Positions 30,686 to 38,874 of a stretch of DNA of 64,000 nt are shown here, one piece after another. Source of the DNA: Thermodesulfatator autotrophicus. GTDB lineage: Bacteria; Desulfobacterota; Thermodesulfobacteria; Thermodesulfobacteriales; Thermodesulfatatoraceae. Each line of letters begins with the position of its first letter. Position 1 is the stretch's first letter. A program made the position numbers and the translations under genes. A model generated the notes under the pieces. The model made no database searches. It saw nothing but the letters and a program-made list of their open reading frames with translations, and was not told the origin of the DNA. The stretch lies in the NCBI RefSeq assembly GCF_001642325.1, contig NZ_LSFI01000001.1, positions 22,316-86,315 of the forward strand, read 5' to 3'.

Positions 30686-31020
30686 GGCTTAAGAGTAACA
30701 TCTCTGGTAAAATCTGGGCAGCGAAAAGGGCTTCCTGTATCACGAGTGAAACGCTTCTGGCAGGTCTCCCGCCAGGCACATACCGCACATAAAGCCAGTT
30801 CTTCAGCCAGAGAGCCAGATTCTTTTATAACCCTGGCTTCGGCCAATTTTAAGCGAGCGCTCCCTGCTAATAAGGCCGCTTCTCGCAGTTTCGCAGCAAG
30901 TTTGGGCTGGCCTTCCTCTTCGGCCTTGTCCGCCCATATTTCCAGCTCTTTGGCCTGGCTGGCCAGAGATTCCTCCCACGAGGCGAGTTTTTCTTCAATT
31001 TGCTCTGAAAATTTACTCAT
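30682..31020 (-). CDS. Conserved small protein with coiled coil and Cys motif
   Basis: A 112-aa protein not assigned to a named family. Residues 1-75 are strongly helical and charged (EQIEEKLASWEESLASQAKE), probably a coiled coil. The C-terminal part carries CAVCAWRETCQKRF (about residues 77-90) and FRCPDF (about 98-103), a C-x2-C-x5-C...C set likely to hold zinc or an Fe-S cluster. It sits between cooT-like and argS with 8- and 4-bp overlaps, so it is expressed with both. Function unknown. Confidence 0.75.
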   Translation of the reverse strand: MSKFSEQIEEKLASWEESLASQAKELEIWADKAEEEGQPKLAAKLREAALLAGSARLKLAEARVIKESGSLAEELALCAVCAWRETCQKRFTRDTGSPFRCPDFTRDVTLKP

Positions 31021-31219
31021 GTTGGTGCTTTCCTTTAGGCTTTATAAAAACTTTATGCTTTAAAAAATCTATTGCTACAATTTCTCCTTCTACCTTTTTG
31101 GGTTCTTCAAAAAATGACTTAAGCACCAGACCGTCTGGCTTTATTTCTATTTCCACTATGTCTCTCATAATTTCTTTTTCCTGTCCATCTTTAAGCCAAA
31201 GGGCTATAGCCTGACACAT
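31013..31219 (-). CDS. CooT-family nickel-binding protein
   Basis: A 68-aa protein that starts MCQAIALWLKDGQEKEIMRD and continues VEIEIKPDGLVLKSFFEEPK, the CooT pattern. Cys2 is the conserved nickel-binding residue. In CO-oxidising bacteria CooT supports maturation of the nickel site of carbon monoxide dehydrogenase; solo homologues are common in anaerobes with nickel enzymes. This fits the nickel-uptake operon at 15.5-19 kb. It heads the argS cluster, with a GGAGG site before the ATG. Confidence 0.85.
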   Translation of the reverse strand: MCQAIALWLKDGQEKEIMRDIVEIEIKPDGLVLKSFFEEPKKVEGEIVAIDFLKHKVFIKPKGKHQHE

Positions 31220-31318
31220 AAACCCTCCTTAAGCATCTTTAAAAAAACTCCCCCCAAGGTTAATTGTCAACCTTATTACTCAAGGCTTGTTTGTTAGGCT
31301 CTCATAATCTTTATAATA

Positions 31319-31420
31319 AACTTTTGTAAAATTTCTAACTAATGTGTCACTGCGAGAAGCGCGCAAGCGCGACTAAGCAGTCTCGGAGATAACTCGCTTC
31401 GCTCGGGACAGGCGAAGTCT
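31319..31420. repeat. Dispersed intergenic repeat D (single copy)
   Basis: Between the cooT-like gene and the radical SAM gene (206-bp gap). Left end AACTTTTGTAAAATTTCTAA (31317-31339) then CACTGCGAGAAGCGCGCAAG followed by CGCGACTAAGCAGTCTCGG (31348-31386). An inverted fragment, CTCGCTTCGCTCGGGACAGG, follows (31393-31412). This compact example shows the family structure best. Confidence 0.75.
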
Positions 31421-31425
31421 ATAAG

Positions 31426-32445
31426 TTAAAGGCCATAAGCCTTATAACAAGTCTTACAAAAAGAAGGAAGTTCAGGGAACTCAAGAAGTAAGCTCGCATA
31501 AAGGGCCCTTTCTCGCTTGAGATACTGCTCTCTAAAGGAATGGTAATCTCTATTAAACCAGACTTCTGAAAAGGAGTTTTTATTTAAATCACCGAAATAA
31601 ACTTTGGGTAGATTTATTTCTTTATTTTTGAAAAATCTTGGCAAAAATTCATCTCGGGTGGGTAAGTGTAAATAAATGCAAGGGGTAATCTGGCCAGAAA
31701 CAGTTATCAAACAAGATTCATGGGGCCTTTCAGCACAAATTATAACTTCTTCAGCTTTAATGGGTTTAGCTTCAAAAAGAATTCCTTTTTCCTGGGCTTT
31801 TTCTCTGGCCTTGGCTACGTGCTCAGCAAATATTTCTTTTTCTTCAGCAGGAGCTAAAAATAAGGCCTCTTTTGCTAAATCGGCAGAAGGAATATAATCA
31901 AGGTTATTGGCTATAACTTCGTCCACTCCGCATTCTCCGGCCAGCTCAATTAAAGCAGGTAGTTCTTCTATAGTGTTTCTCATCATGATGGTGGAAAATA
32001 TCAGTTTAGGCCGATTTCTTTGCCTGGCGATAAATTTTACCTTTTCAATTATGGGCTTAAGGGCGCATTTCCTGATAGCGCGGTGTTTTTCTTCATCGGG
32101 ACTTGCAATGGAAATGGCTAGATAATCCAAATTTTCCAGGGATCCAAAAACTTTCTCCAAGAAATAGCCGTTGGTAGTTAGGCCTACCCGGGTGTATTGG
32201 GCGACAATATCTATCATTTTTAGAATATCAGGATGAAGTAAAGGCTCTCCCCAGCCTTGTAGATGTACAAATTCAAAATTGGCAAAAGGAACCTTCTGGA
32301 AAAGTTTAAGTTCCATGTGTTTGGCTTGCCAGCGGGAATGAAAAAGGTGATGAGGGCACATCTTACAACGAAATTGACAGTGAGTGGTTATTTCTATTTG
32401 GGCAGAACGGAGCCTGGGAAGTTTTTTCTCAAAAATTTTTAGCAT
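31426..32445 (-). CDS. Radical SAM protein with C-terminal SPASM-like cysteines
   Basis: A 339-aa protein. The radical SAM cluster motif is CQFRCKMCPHH (CxxxCxxC, about residues 23-33), followed by GWGEPLLHPDIL near 61-72. A C-terminal region with CLITVSGQITPCIY (about 239-252) and FCKTCYKAYGL (about 329-339) suggests an auxiliary cluster. No peptide substrate gene is adjacent, so the product is unknown. An upstream GTG in frame lies inside the terminator of the preceding gene and was rejected; ATG 32445 is used, although its ribosome site is weak. Confidence 0.82.
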   Translation of the reverse strand: MLKIFEKKLPRLRSAQIEITTHCQFRCKMCPHHLFHSRWQAKHMELKLFQKVPFANFEFVHLQGWGEPLLHPDILKMIDIVAQYTRVGLTTNGYFLEKVFGSLENLDYLAISIASPDEEKHRAIRKCALKPIIEKVKFIARQRNRPKLIFSTIMMRNTIEELPALIELAGECGVDEVIANNLDYIPSADLAKEALFLAPAEEKEIFAEHVAKAREKAQEKGILFEAKPIKAEEVIICAERPHESCLITVSGQITPCIYLHLPTRDEFLPRFFKNKEINLPKVYFGDLNKNSFSEVWFNRDYHSFREQYLKRERALYASLLLEFPELPSFCKTCYKAYGL

Positions 32446-32454
32446 TAAACTAGC

Positions 32455-32490
32455 AAAAAAAGGCCGGGGAACTCCAGTTCCCACGGCCTT
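32455..32490 (-). terminator. Rho-independent terminator of the DUF5320 gene
   Basis: On the minus strand AAGGCCGTGGGAACT pairs with AGTTCCCCGGCCTT (14 bp with one bulged base, GG loop region) and is followed by seven T. It separates the DUF5320 gene from the radical SAM gene, 12 bp after the DUF5320 stop. Confidence 0.9.
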
Positions 32491-32502
32491 AAGGGAGGGG
32501 GA

Positions 32503-32874
32503 TTATTCTTTACTTGCTTCTTCCTTAAGTTCTTTTTCTATTTCTTCTAGCTGTTCACGGTAAAAAGCGGCTTCTTCCTCAAGGAGCTTTTTCCTTTCTT
32601 CAGGAGAAAGGGACGCAAACCACCTACGCCAGCCAAACCCGCGGCCACGGCCCCAACCAAAACCGCCAAAGAAACGCCAACACCAGCCACGTCCCCAACC
32701 GCGGCCCCAGCCAAAGCCACGTCCACGACGCCAGCCGCGGCCCCAGCCGAAACCGCGCCCCCACGGCCCTCTAGCTAAAAGTTCCCTTCCTTCAGGTGTG
32801 CAAAGCCCGAGGCCTCTACCAGTCATAGGGCCTTCTCCCCATGGGCCTGTACGATCTAAACCCGGCATAGCCAA
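32503..32874 (-). CDS. DUF5320 Gly/Trp/Arg-rich protein
   Basis: A 123-aa protein. It begins MAMPGLDRTGPWGEGPMTGR, the DUF5320 signature, followed by LGLC. Residues 36-84 are a low-complexity run of repeated GFGWGRGW/GRGRGFGW units. The C-terminal helix (about 88-123, LSPEERKKLLEEEAAFYREQ) is acidic and coiled-coil-like. The family occurs widely in anaerobes next to metal or Fe-Mo cluster-related genes, with function unknown. It has its own promoter and terminator, so it is monocistronic. GGAGG precedes the ATG. Confidence 0.88.
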   Translation of the reverse strand: MAMPGLDRTGPWGEGPMTGRGLGLCTPEGRELLARGPWGRGFGWGRGWRRGRGFGWGRGWGRGWCWRFFGGFGWGRGRGFGWRRWFASLSPEERKKLLEEEAAFYREQLEEIEKELKEEASKE

Positions 32875-32898
32875 CCTCCTTAGCTTGAATTCATTTTT

Positions 32899-32927
32899 AA
32901 AATAATATTTTTGAGACTAAGTGTCAA
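32899..32927 (-). promoter_or_regulatory. Promoter of the DUF5320 gene
   Basis: A perfect TTGACA (minus 32927-32922), a 17-bp spacer and TATTTT (32904-32899). The predicted start lies about 20 bp before the ATG at 32874. Confidence 0.65.
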
Positions 32928-33011
32928 TTGCACTAAGGAGTGTCTTCCATGCAGACTCCTGGTCAAAACGGAAATGTTGTGTTAAAAACTTCCTGGCTAA
33001 TGGAGGGAACT

Positions 33012-34136
33012 ATGAAAGCACTCATAGTTTTAGAAGACGGGACCACCTTTTGGGGTAAGTCTTTCACCGGGCGAGGTGAAGTCTTTGGTGAAATAGTTTT
33101 TAACACTGCCATGACCGGCTACCAGGAGATACTTACGGACCCTTCGTATCGCGGCCAAATCGTCACCATGACTTATCCCCTCATCGGCAATTATGGCGTA
33201 AACGATGAAGACAATGAAAGCCTGCGCATCCAGGTGGAGGCCTTTGTCGTTCGTGAATATCAACCCTTTTATTCTAACTGGCGGGCTAAGAGGTCTCTGG
33301 GAGATTGGCTTAAAAGCCAGGGGGTATTAGGGATAGAACAAGTTGACACCCGTGCTATAACGCGCCACATAAGACTTGCGGGCGCTATGAAAGCGGGGAT
33401 TTCCACGGAAGACTTAAATCCCTCTTCCCTGCTTGAAAAGGTAAAAGCCGCTCCAGGCCTGGTGGGGCGCGATCTTGTCAAAGAAGTTACCTGCAATAAG
33501 CCTTACCGCTGGGTAAACGGCGAAGTAAAAGACTTTTTTCCTTTTGATCCAAAGGGCGGTTTTCGGGTGGTGGTAATTGATTGCGGCCTTAAATTTAATC
33601 AACTTCGGCTAATGGAAGAACGGGGCCTACAGCTTCTTGTAGTCCCGGCCACCACTTCCGCTGAAGAAATCCTTTCTTACGAACCTGACGGGGTGTTTTT
33701 TTCTAATGGTCCAGGAGACCCGGCGGCTGTGCCTTATGTGGTAGAAACAGCCAAAAAGCTCCTGGGCAAAAAGCCTATCTTTGGGATATGCCTTGGCCAC
33801 CAGATGATTGGCCAGGCCCTTGGGGCCAGTACTTATAAACTTAAGTTTGGTCACCGGGGAGCAAACCAGCCCGTCAAGGACTTAGCTACCGGACGCATTG
33901 AAATAACTTCCCAAAATCATGGTTTTTGCGTGAGAAAAGAAGAGTTACCCAAAGAGGTTGAAATTTCCCACATAAACCTCAACGACGGTACCTTAGAGGG
34001 GATAAAGCATCGGGAGCTTCCGCTTTTTAGCGTGCAGTACCACCCGGAAAATGCTCCTGGCCCTCATGACTCAGTTTATCTTTTTGACCGCTTTGTGGAC
34101 ATGATAAAAGCTTTTGCCGAGGGCAAATATCAATGA
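33012..34136 (+). CDS. carA: Carbamoyl-phosphate synthase small subunit
   Basis: Glutamine amidotransferase subunit that supplies ammonia to CarB for pyrimidine and arginine synthesis. The 374-aa protein starts MKALIVLEDGTTFWG. The N-terminal CPSase domain has NTAMTGYQEILTDPSYRGQ (about residues 29-47). The GATase domain has FFSNGPGDPA near 231-240, catalytic Cys in GICLGHQMIGQALG (about 258-271) and the His-Glu pair in VQYHPENAPGPHD near 342-354. GGAGGG 4 bases before ATG 33012 fixes the start; the frame is open for 24 codons upstream. carB is not adjacent. Confidence 0.96.
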   Translation: MKALIVLEDGTTFWGKSFTGRGEVFGEIVFNTAMTGYQEILTDPSYRGQIVTMTYPLIGNYGVNDEDNESLRIQVEAFVVREYQPFYSNWRAKRSLGDWLKSQGVLGIEQVDTRAITRHIRLAGAMKAGISTEDLNPSSLLEKVKAAPGLVGRDLVKEVTCNKPYRWVNGEVKDFFPFDPKGGFRVVVIDCGLKFNQLRLMEERGLQLLVVPATTSAEEILSYEPDGVFFSNGPGDPAAVPYVVETAKKLLGKKPIFGICLGHQMIGQALGASTYKLKFGHRGANQPVKDLATGRIEITSQNHGFCVRKEELPKEVEISHINLNDGTLEGIKHRELPLFSVQYHPENAPGPHDSVYLFDRFVDMIKAFAEGKYQ

Positions 34137-34783
34137 AGCGCGAACAGGCTTTTATCAGCATAATAAGCCTGCTGGTGGCAGCAGTTCTAGGGGGCCTTGC
34201 TTATTACTTTAAAGATGTTTTGCCTTCCTGGGCTATAGGTACCATGGTGGGGGCACCCGTGCTTGGCGGTTTAATTCTTCTTCTGCTGATTAAGCCTTAT
34301 TCGCCTAAAGAACCGTCTTCACCACCTAAGATAAAAGAAGAACCCCCTAAAAAGGAGCCAATCACCGAAGAAAAGCTGGTTGTTGAGAAAAAAATAGCCA
34401 CCCAGGAACCCCCAGAGGAGTATGTGGCGGCGTTCATCGGGGTTTTACAGAAAGAAGGGCGTTTTCTTGACTTTTTAAGTGAAGACCTTGATAAATACGA
34501 TGACACTCAAATAGGCGCGGCGGTGAGAGCCATTCATCCCAAGCTTAAACAGGTTCTTTTTGAAATGATAGAAATTGCCCCGGTAATAGACTCAAAAGAA
34601 GGCAGCGAGATAATCATAGAGGAAGATTTTGACCGCCAGGCTATAAGGCTAATAGGAAATATTAAGGGCAATCCTCCTTTTCGTGGCGTTTTAAGGCATC
34701 CGGGCTGGCGCTATCATAAGGTAAATCTGCCAAAGCCTCGCCAGGGAAAAATTTTAACCCCAGCTGAAGTGGAAGTCCCATAA
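34133..34783 (+). CDS. DUF2760-family membrane protein
   Basis: A 216-aa protein with two N-terminal transmembrane helices (about residues 8-25 and 33-53), a charged Lys/Pro/Glu linker (about 55-98) and a DUF2760 domain (about 99-210). The domain includes LQKEGRFLDFLSEDLDKYDD, TQIGAAVRAIHPKLKQVL and GVLRHPGWRYHKVNLP. In other bacteria DUF2760 genes sit beside Hsp70-like genes; here the neighbours are carA (4-bp overlap) and ribF (2-bp gap). Function unknown. Confidence 0.87.
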   Translation: MKREQAFISIISLLVAAVLGGLAYYFKDVLPSWAIGTMVGAPVLGGLILLLLIKPYSPKEPSSPPKIKEEPPKKEPITEEKLVVEKKIATQEPPEEYVAAFIGVLQKEGRFLDFLSEDLDKYDDTQIGAAVRAIHPKLKQVLFEMIEIAPVIDSKEGSEIIIEEDFDRQAIRLIGNIKGNPPFRGVLRHPGWRYHKVNLPKPRQGKILTPAEVEVP

Positions 34784-34785
34784 AT

Positions 34786-35718
34786 ATGAAAATTTTAAGG
34801 AAAGAAGATCTTCCACTTAAAGTTTCTTATCCCGTAGCCACTATTGGTAATTTTGACGGGGTGCACCTGGGGCATCAGGCCCTTTTTCGCGAAACAGTAA
34901 AAAGGGCAAGGGCCCACCAGGGCCACGCCATAGCCGTTACCTTTCATCCGCATCCCTTACAGGTGCTAAGGCCTGACAAGGCTATCAAACTTATTTGCTC
35001 TCTTGAACAAAAAATAAAACTTATAGAAAAGGCCGGGCTTGACTATTTGCTTTTACTTGAGTTCAACCAGGCTCTCGCTTCCCTTGAACCAGAAGAGTTC
35101 GTGGAAGATATTTTCGTTAAAGGCTTAAGCATAAAAGAATTGGTAGTGGGTTATGACTACCGCTTTGGCAAAAAGCGCCGTGGAGACACGGAGCTTTTAA
35201 AGATACTGGGGCAGCGTTATGGCTTTGACGTGACAGTTGTTCCTCCTCAGAAAGTAAATGGTCTGGTGGTATCAAGTTCCCTTATTCGGGAACTTATAGC
35301 TGAAGGGGAGGTAGCCCTGGCAGCTAAGCTTCTTGGAAGATTTTATAAGATTTGCGGTCAGGTTATTCCTGGCCGTGGTCGGGGCCAAAAACTACTCGGG
35401 TTTCCCACGGCAAACCTCAAGCTTTCTAAAGAAAAACTCCTTCCCAAAACAGGCGTCTATGCCGTTTGGGTGCATTTGGATGGCCAGAAACTGCCGGGGG
35501 TAATGAATCTGGGTTTCAATCCCACTTTCGGGGAAGGTTATTTATCTGCTGAAGTTCACATCTTTGATTTTTCTGGGGATCTTTACGGCCAAAATATTTG
35601 TATTTCTTTTGTAGAACGCCTACGAGATGAAAAAAAATTCTCTTCTCCCGAAGAGCTTGCCGCCCAAATAAAAAGAGACAGCGAAAAAGCTCGCCAAATT
35701 TTTAACGCTCTCCAGTAA
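34786..35718 (+). CDS. ribF: Bifunctional riboflavin kinase / FAD synthetase
   Basis: Makes FMN from riboflavin and then FAD. The 310-aa protein has an adenylyltransferase domain (about residues 1-180), with ATIGNFDGVHLGHQALF (about 20-36), TFHPHPLQVL near 54-63 and VGYDYRFGKKRRGD near 120-133. A C-terminal riboflavin-kinase domain follows (about 185-308), with GRGRGQKLLGFPTANL and GVMNLGFNPTFG. Typical length for the family. It starts 2 bp after the DUF2760 gene, probably in one transcript carA-DUF2760-ribF-rluB. Confidence 0.95.
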   Translation: MKILRKEDLPLKVSYPVATIGNFDGVHLGHQALFRETVKRARAHQGHAIAVTFHPHPLQVLRPDKAIKLICSLEQKIKLIEKAGLDYLLLLEFNQALASLEPEEFVEDIFVKGLSIKELVVGYDYRFGKKRRGDTELLKILGQRYGFDVTVVPPQKVNGLVVSSSLIRELIAEGEVALAAKLLGRFYKICGQVIPGRGRGQKLLGFPTANLKLSKEKLLPKTGVYAVWVHLDGQKLPGVMNLGFNPTFGEGYLSAEVHIFDFSGDLYGQNICISFVERLRDEKKFSSPEELAAQIKRDSEKARQIFNALQ

Positions 35719-35722
35719 GTTT

Positions 35723-36463
35723 ATGTCAGAAAATCAAAAAATACGTCTTAACAAATTTCTTTCCCGGGCAGGAGTGGCCTCAAGACGTAAAGCCGACGAA
35801 CTTATAAAAGAAGGAAGGGTTAAAGTTAACGGTCAGGTAATATCAGAGCCAGGCCTAAAAATTGACCCCTATTCACAAAAAGTAGAGGTTGACGGGAAGC
35901 CAGTAAGGGTTGAAGAACCGGTTTATTACCTTTTTTACAAGCCTTCAGGATATCTTACTTCACTTTATGATCCCCATGGCCGTAAAACCATCAAAGAATT
36001 TATTAAACATCTGCCTGTTAGGGTCTTTCCTGTAGGACGGCTTGATGCCGCCACGGAAGGGCTCCTTCTTTTGACCAACGATGGCGAGCTGGCTAATAGG
36101 CTTTTACACCCGCGCTATGAAATTAAAAGGGTATATCATACCACGGTTAAAGGCCATCCGTCTGAAAAGCTCATTGAGCAGCTTTTAAAAAAGGGTGTAG
36201 AAGTTGAAGGTAGAAGAGTTTATCCACGAAAAATACGCCTTTTACGCCGTGGACCTAATTCTTCCACCTACGAAGTGGTGGTGGGAGAAGGCCGCAAAAG
36301 AGAGGTGCGAAAAATCTTTGCCTCTATAGGACACCCAGTGATTAATTTAAAAAGGGTGGCTTTTGGCCCTCTCACTTTAGGCAGGCTTCGTCCTGGCGAA
36401 ATAAGACCTTTGAGCCCCAAAGAACTGGAACAACTTAAAAGAGCGGCTAGGCTTGAGCCCTGA
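35723..36463 (+). CDS. rRNA pseudouridine synthase, RluB/RsuA type
   Basis: A 246-aa enzyme that makes pseudouridine in ribosomal RNA. The N-terminal S4 RNA-binding domain has IRLNKFLSRAGVASRRKADEL (about residues 7-27). The catalytic domain has FPVGRLDAATEGLLLLTNDG (about 96-115), with the catalytic Asp in GRLDAATEG, and VVVGEGRKREVRKIFASIGH (about 180-199). It is closest to RluB (23S rRNA) or RsuA; which one cannot be settled by eye. It meets the PHP gene tail to tail with a 17-bp overlap. Confidence 0.93.
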   Translation: MSENQKIRLNKFLSRAGVASRRKADELIKEGRVKVNGQVISEPGLKIDPYSQKVEVDGKPVRVEEPVYYLFYKPSGYLTSLYDPHGRKTIKEFIKHLPVRVFPVGRLDAATEGLLLLTNDGELANRLLHPRYEIKRVYHTTVKGHPSEKLIEQLLKKGVEVEGRRVYPRKIRLLRRGPNSSTYEVVVGEGRKREVRKIFASIGHPVINLKRVAFGPLTLGRLRPGEIRPLSPKELEQLKRAARLEP

Positions 36464-37307
36464 CTTTCCAGGCCTCTAAGAGCCTTTCATAAACCTCTAT
36501 AGGAACTCTTAAATTGCCCTTGCCCACCCCTAATTTGATTTCAGGTTTGTTAGTTCCGTGAAAATCGCTTCCTCCACTGACTAAAAGGGAAAACCTTTGA
36601 GCTAACTCAAGGCAAAATTGGGTAAAGGCTTTGTCATGGTCGGTATAATAGGCTTCTATGGCGTCAAGGCCCTTGTTTTTAAGTCCAGCCACATAGCTTA
36701 TAAGAGCATCTTCATCAAGACCGAGATAATACGGGTGAGCTAGAGAAACAAGGCCGCCTGCCTTATGAATTATCTTGATGGCCTCTTCGGCCTCAAGCCT
36801 TGCTTTGGGTACGTAAGCCAGTTTCCCCTTGCCTAAATATTTTTCAAAGGCCTCATCAAAGTCTTTAACTATACCTTTTTGAACCAGAATTTTGGCCATA
36901 TGAGGACGGCCTATTTCTCCACCTTCGGCCATTTTTTCAAGCTCTTCTATGGAAATATCTATCCCCAAAGATTTTAGCTTTTCAACCATGAGGATATTTC
37001 TCTTGGCCCGAGCCTCATGAAGGGAAGCAAGGGTTTCTTTTAAAACACCATTTTCATAATCAATAAAATACCCGAGCAGATGGCAGTGCCCAGGACCTTC
37101 AAATTTAACACTAATCTCTACCCCTGGTACAAAAGCAATTTGGAGGCTTTGGGCCATTTCTTGTGCTTCCGCAAGCCCGGCCACAGTGTCATGGTCAGTT
37201 AAAGCAATGGCCGAGAGCCCGGCTTTTTTGGCTTCTTTAATCAAGTCACCAGGTGTTAAAGTGCCATCTGAGGCAGTAGAATGGGTATGTAGATCAATAA
37301 TTTTCAT
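36447..37307 (-). CDS. PHP-domain phosphoesterase (RNase AM/nucleoside bisphosphatase type)
   Basis: A 286-aa PHP-fold metal-dependent hydrolase. Motifs: DLHTHSTASDGTLTP (about residues 4-18), ALTDHDTVAGL (about 35-45), PGVEISVKFEG (about 61-71), SLAHPYYLG near 190-198 and GGSDFHG near 247-253. Family members remove phosphate from 3',5'-nucleoside bisphosphates or trim 5' ends of rRNA. The exact substrate is inferred only. Single gene on the minus strand, diverging from the universal stress gene. Confidence 0.9.
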   Translation of the reverse strand: MKIIDLHTHSTASDGTLTPGDLIKEAKKAGLSAIALTDHDTVAGLAEAQEMAQSLQIAFVPGVEISVKFEGPGHCHLLGYFIDYENGVLKETLASLHEARAKRNILMVEKLKSLGIDISIEELEKMAEGGEIGRPHMAKILVQKGIVKDFDEAFEKYLGKGKLAYVPKARLEAEEAIKIIHKAGGLVSLAHPYYLGLDEDALISYVAGLKNKGLDAIEAYYTDHDKAFTQFCLELAQRFSLLVSGGSDFHGTNKPEIKLGVGKGNLRVPIEVYERLLEAWKVRAQA

Positions 37308-37401
37308 AAAATTGACTCCTGTTTTACTTGACTAACTAAAAGCAAAAACGGTAGAAATTAATTAGAATAATAAAACATTTCTTGGTCGCAAGGAGGGAGT
37401 T

Positions 37402-37854
37402 ATGGCAGAAATTAAAAGTATTTTATTTCCTACAGATTTTTCAGAGGCTTCTTTAAAAGTTATCCCTTATGCCAAGTATTTAGCCCAAAAATTAGATGCT
37501 AAGCTAACCGTGCTTTTTGTGGTAGAAGAACTGGCTAAATATGCCAACTTTTATGTTCCCCACAGCGCCCTTGATAATCTTGAACAGGAATTAATGGAAC
37601 AAGCCCAGAAAAAAATGACTTCTTTTGTAGAAGAACACTTTGAAGACTTTCCAGTAGAAGCTTTAGTACGGCGTGGAGAAATACCAGAAGAAATTGTAAA
37701 AGTAGCGGAAGAGAAAGAAATTGGTCTAATCATTATGGCTACCCATGGCCGAAAAGGCCTTGAAAAAATCCTTCTCGGAAGCGTAACTGAAAGAGTGATT
37801 AAAACAGCCCCCTGTCCGGTGATGACAATTAATCCATTTCGGGTTAAAAAATAA
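37402..37854 (+). CDS. Universal stress protein (UspA family)
   Basis: A 150-aa single-domain Usp protein. It starts IKSILFPTDFSEAS (about residues 4-17) and ends with the ATP-binding pattern ATHGRKGLEKILLGSVTERV (about 113-132), where G-x2-G-x9-GS is kept, followed by PCPVMTI. It is therefore likely an ATP-binding dimer with a stress or signalling role. AAGGAGGGAG precedes the ATG. Monocistronic or leading into the flavoprotein gene 39 bp further on. Confidence 0.93.
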   Translation: MAEIKSILFPTDFSEASLKVIPYAKYLAQKLDAKLTVLFVVEELAKYANFYVPHSALDNLEQELMEQAQKKMTSFVEEHFEDFPVEALVRRGEIPEEIVKVAEEKEIGLIIMATHGRKGLEKILLGSVTERVIKTAPCPVMTINPFRVKK

Positions 37855-37893
37855 AGTTTAATAAAATCATAAATTTTTTTGTTTGGGGGGCTC

Positions 37894-38874
37894 ATGGAAA
37901 AAGCCAAAATTGTGGTGGTAGGAGGTGGTCCAGCAGGTATTGCTACAGCGGTTGAGGCCAAAGCCGCAGGTATTGAGCCGGTAATTGTTTTAGAAAAGGA
38001 AGAAAGACCCTGTCATACTATTCAAAAATATTACCATAAAGGTAAGCGGGTTGACGCGGTATGGCAGGGCCAGGAAGTAAAACCCGAAGGTATTTGCCGG
38101 TTTGAAACCTGCACTAAAGAGGAATTTTTAGAACTAATGGAAAAATATATTAAAGACTACAAAATAGACCTGCGTACCAATCAGGAAGTCTATAAAATTG
38201 AAAAAACTAACGATTGTTTTCGAGTATGGGCGGGGAAGGATACGGTTATTGAAGCCCCTATTGTAGTGATAGCTATAGGAATTTTTGGCAAACCTGTAAA
38301 ACCCAGATACCGTATCCCTAAAGAAGTAAAAGACAAAGTTTTTTTTGGCACTCAAACCCAATGTATGCTTGGGGCCCAAAAAATACTGGTAGTTGGCGGT
38401 GGAGATTCTGCCGCTGAAACAGCCTGTTTCCTTTGTGATGAAGCAGAAATATATCTTTCCTATCGCCGCCCTCAATTTTTTCGTATAAACGAACAAAACC
38501 TAAAAGAGCTGGAAAAAAGAGTTAAAGCCGGCAAAGTAAAACTGTTAATGAACACTGATATTGAATCTCTTTCAGCTACCCCTGAAAACAAAGTCAAGGT
38601 CCGCTTTAAAGACGGGCAGGAAATGGTCTTTGATGCAGTTTATTATTGCCTAGGAGGAGCCACGCCGGATAATTTTTTACGGGCTATAGGGGTGGAAATG
38701 GAAGATAATCGTCCTAAGGTGGACGAATATTTTGAAACCAATATCCCAGGCCTTTTTTTAGTGGGTGATTTGGTCTTTGAAAAAGGAAGTATTATGGCGG
38801 CTTTTAACTCGGCGCACCAGGTTGTGAAAGGCATCAAAGAGCGCTATCAGGAAAGGCTTGAGCGTGGGTGCTAA
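37894..38874 (+). CDS. NAD(P)/FAD-dependent oxidoreductase (YpdA/ferredoxin-NADP reductase-like)
   Basis: A 326-aa two-dinucleotide-fold flavoprotein. FAD-binding VVVGGGPAGIATAVEA lies at about residues 6-21 and the NAD(P) fold ILVVGGGDSAAETACFL at about 165-181. The FAD-closing motif is NIPGLFLVGDLVFEKGSI near 289-306. The thioredoxin-reductase CxxC active site is absent at its usual place, so it is not a classical TrxR; YpdA-like or ferredoxin:NADP reductase-like activity is more likely. Start at 37894 behind GGGGGG. It abuts the histidine kinase gene with no gap. Confidence 0.82.
   Translation: MEKAKIVVVGGGPAGIATAVEAKAAGIEPVIVLEKEERPCHTIQKYYHKGKRVDAVWQGQEVKPEGICRFETCTKEEFLELMEKYIKDYKIDLRTNQEVYKIEKTNDCFRVWAGKDTVIEAPIVVIAIGIFGKPVKPRYRIPKEVKDKVFFGTQTQCMLGAQKILVVGGGDSAAETACFLCDEAEIYLSYRRPQFFRINEQNLKELEKRVKAGKVKLLMNTDIESLSATPENKVKVRFKDGQEMVFDAVYYCLGGATPDNFLRAIGVEMEDNRPKVDEYFETNIPGLFLVGDLVFEKGSIMAAFNSAHQVVKGIKERYQERLERGC

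Noticed and set aside
32446..32484. Longer N-terminus of the radical SAM protein from GTG 32484
   Set aside because: These codons coincide with the terminator hairpin and T-run of the upstream DUF5320 gene.
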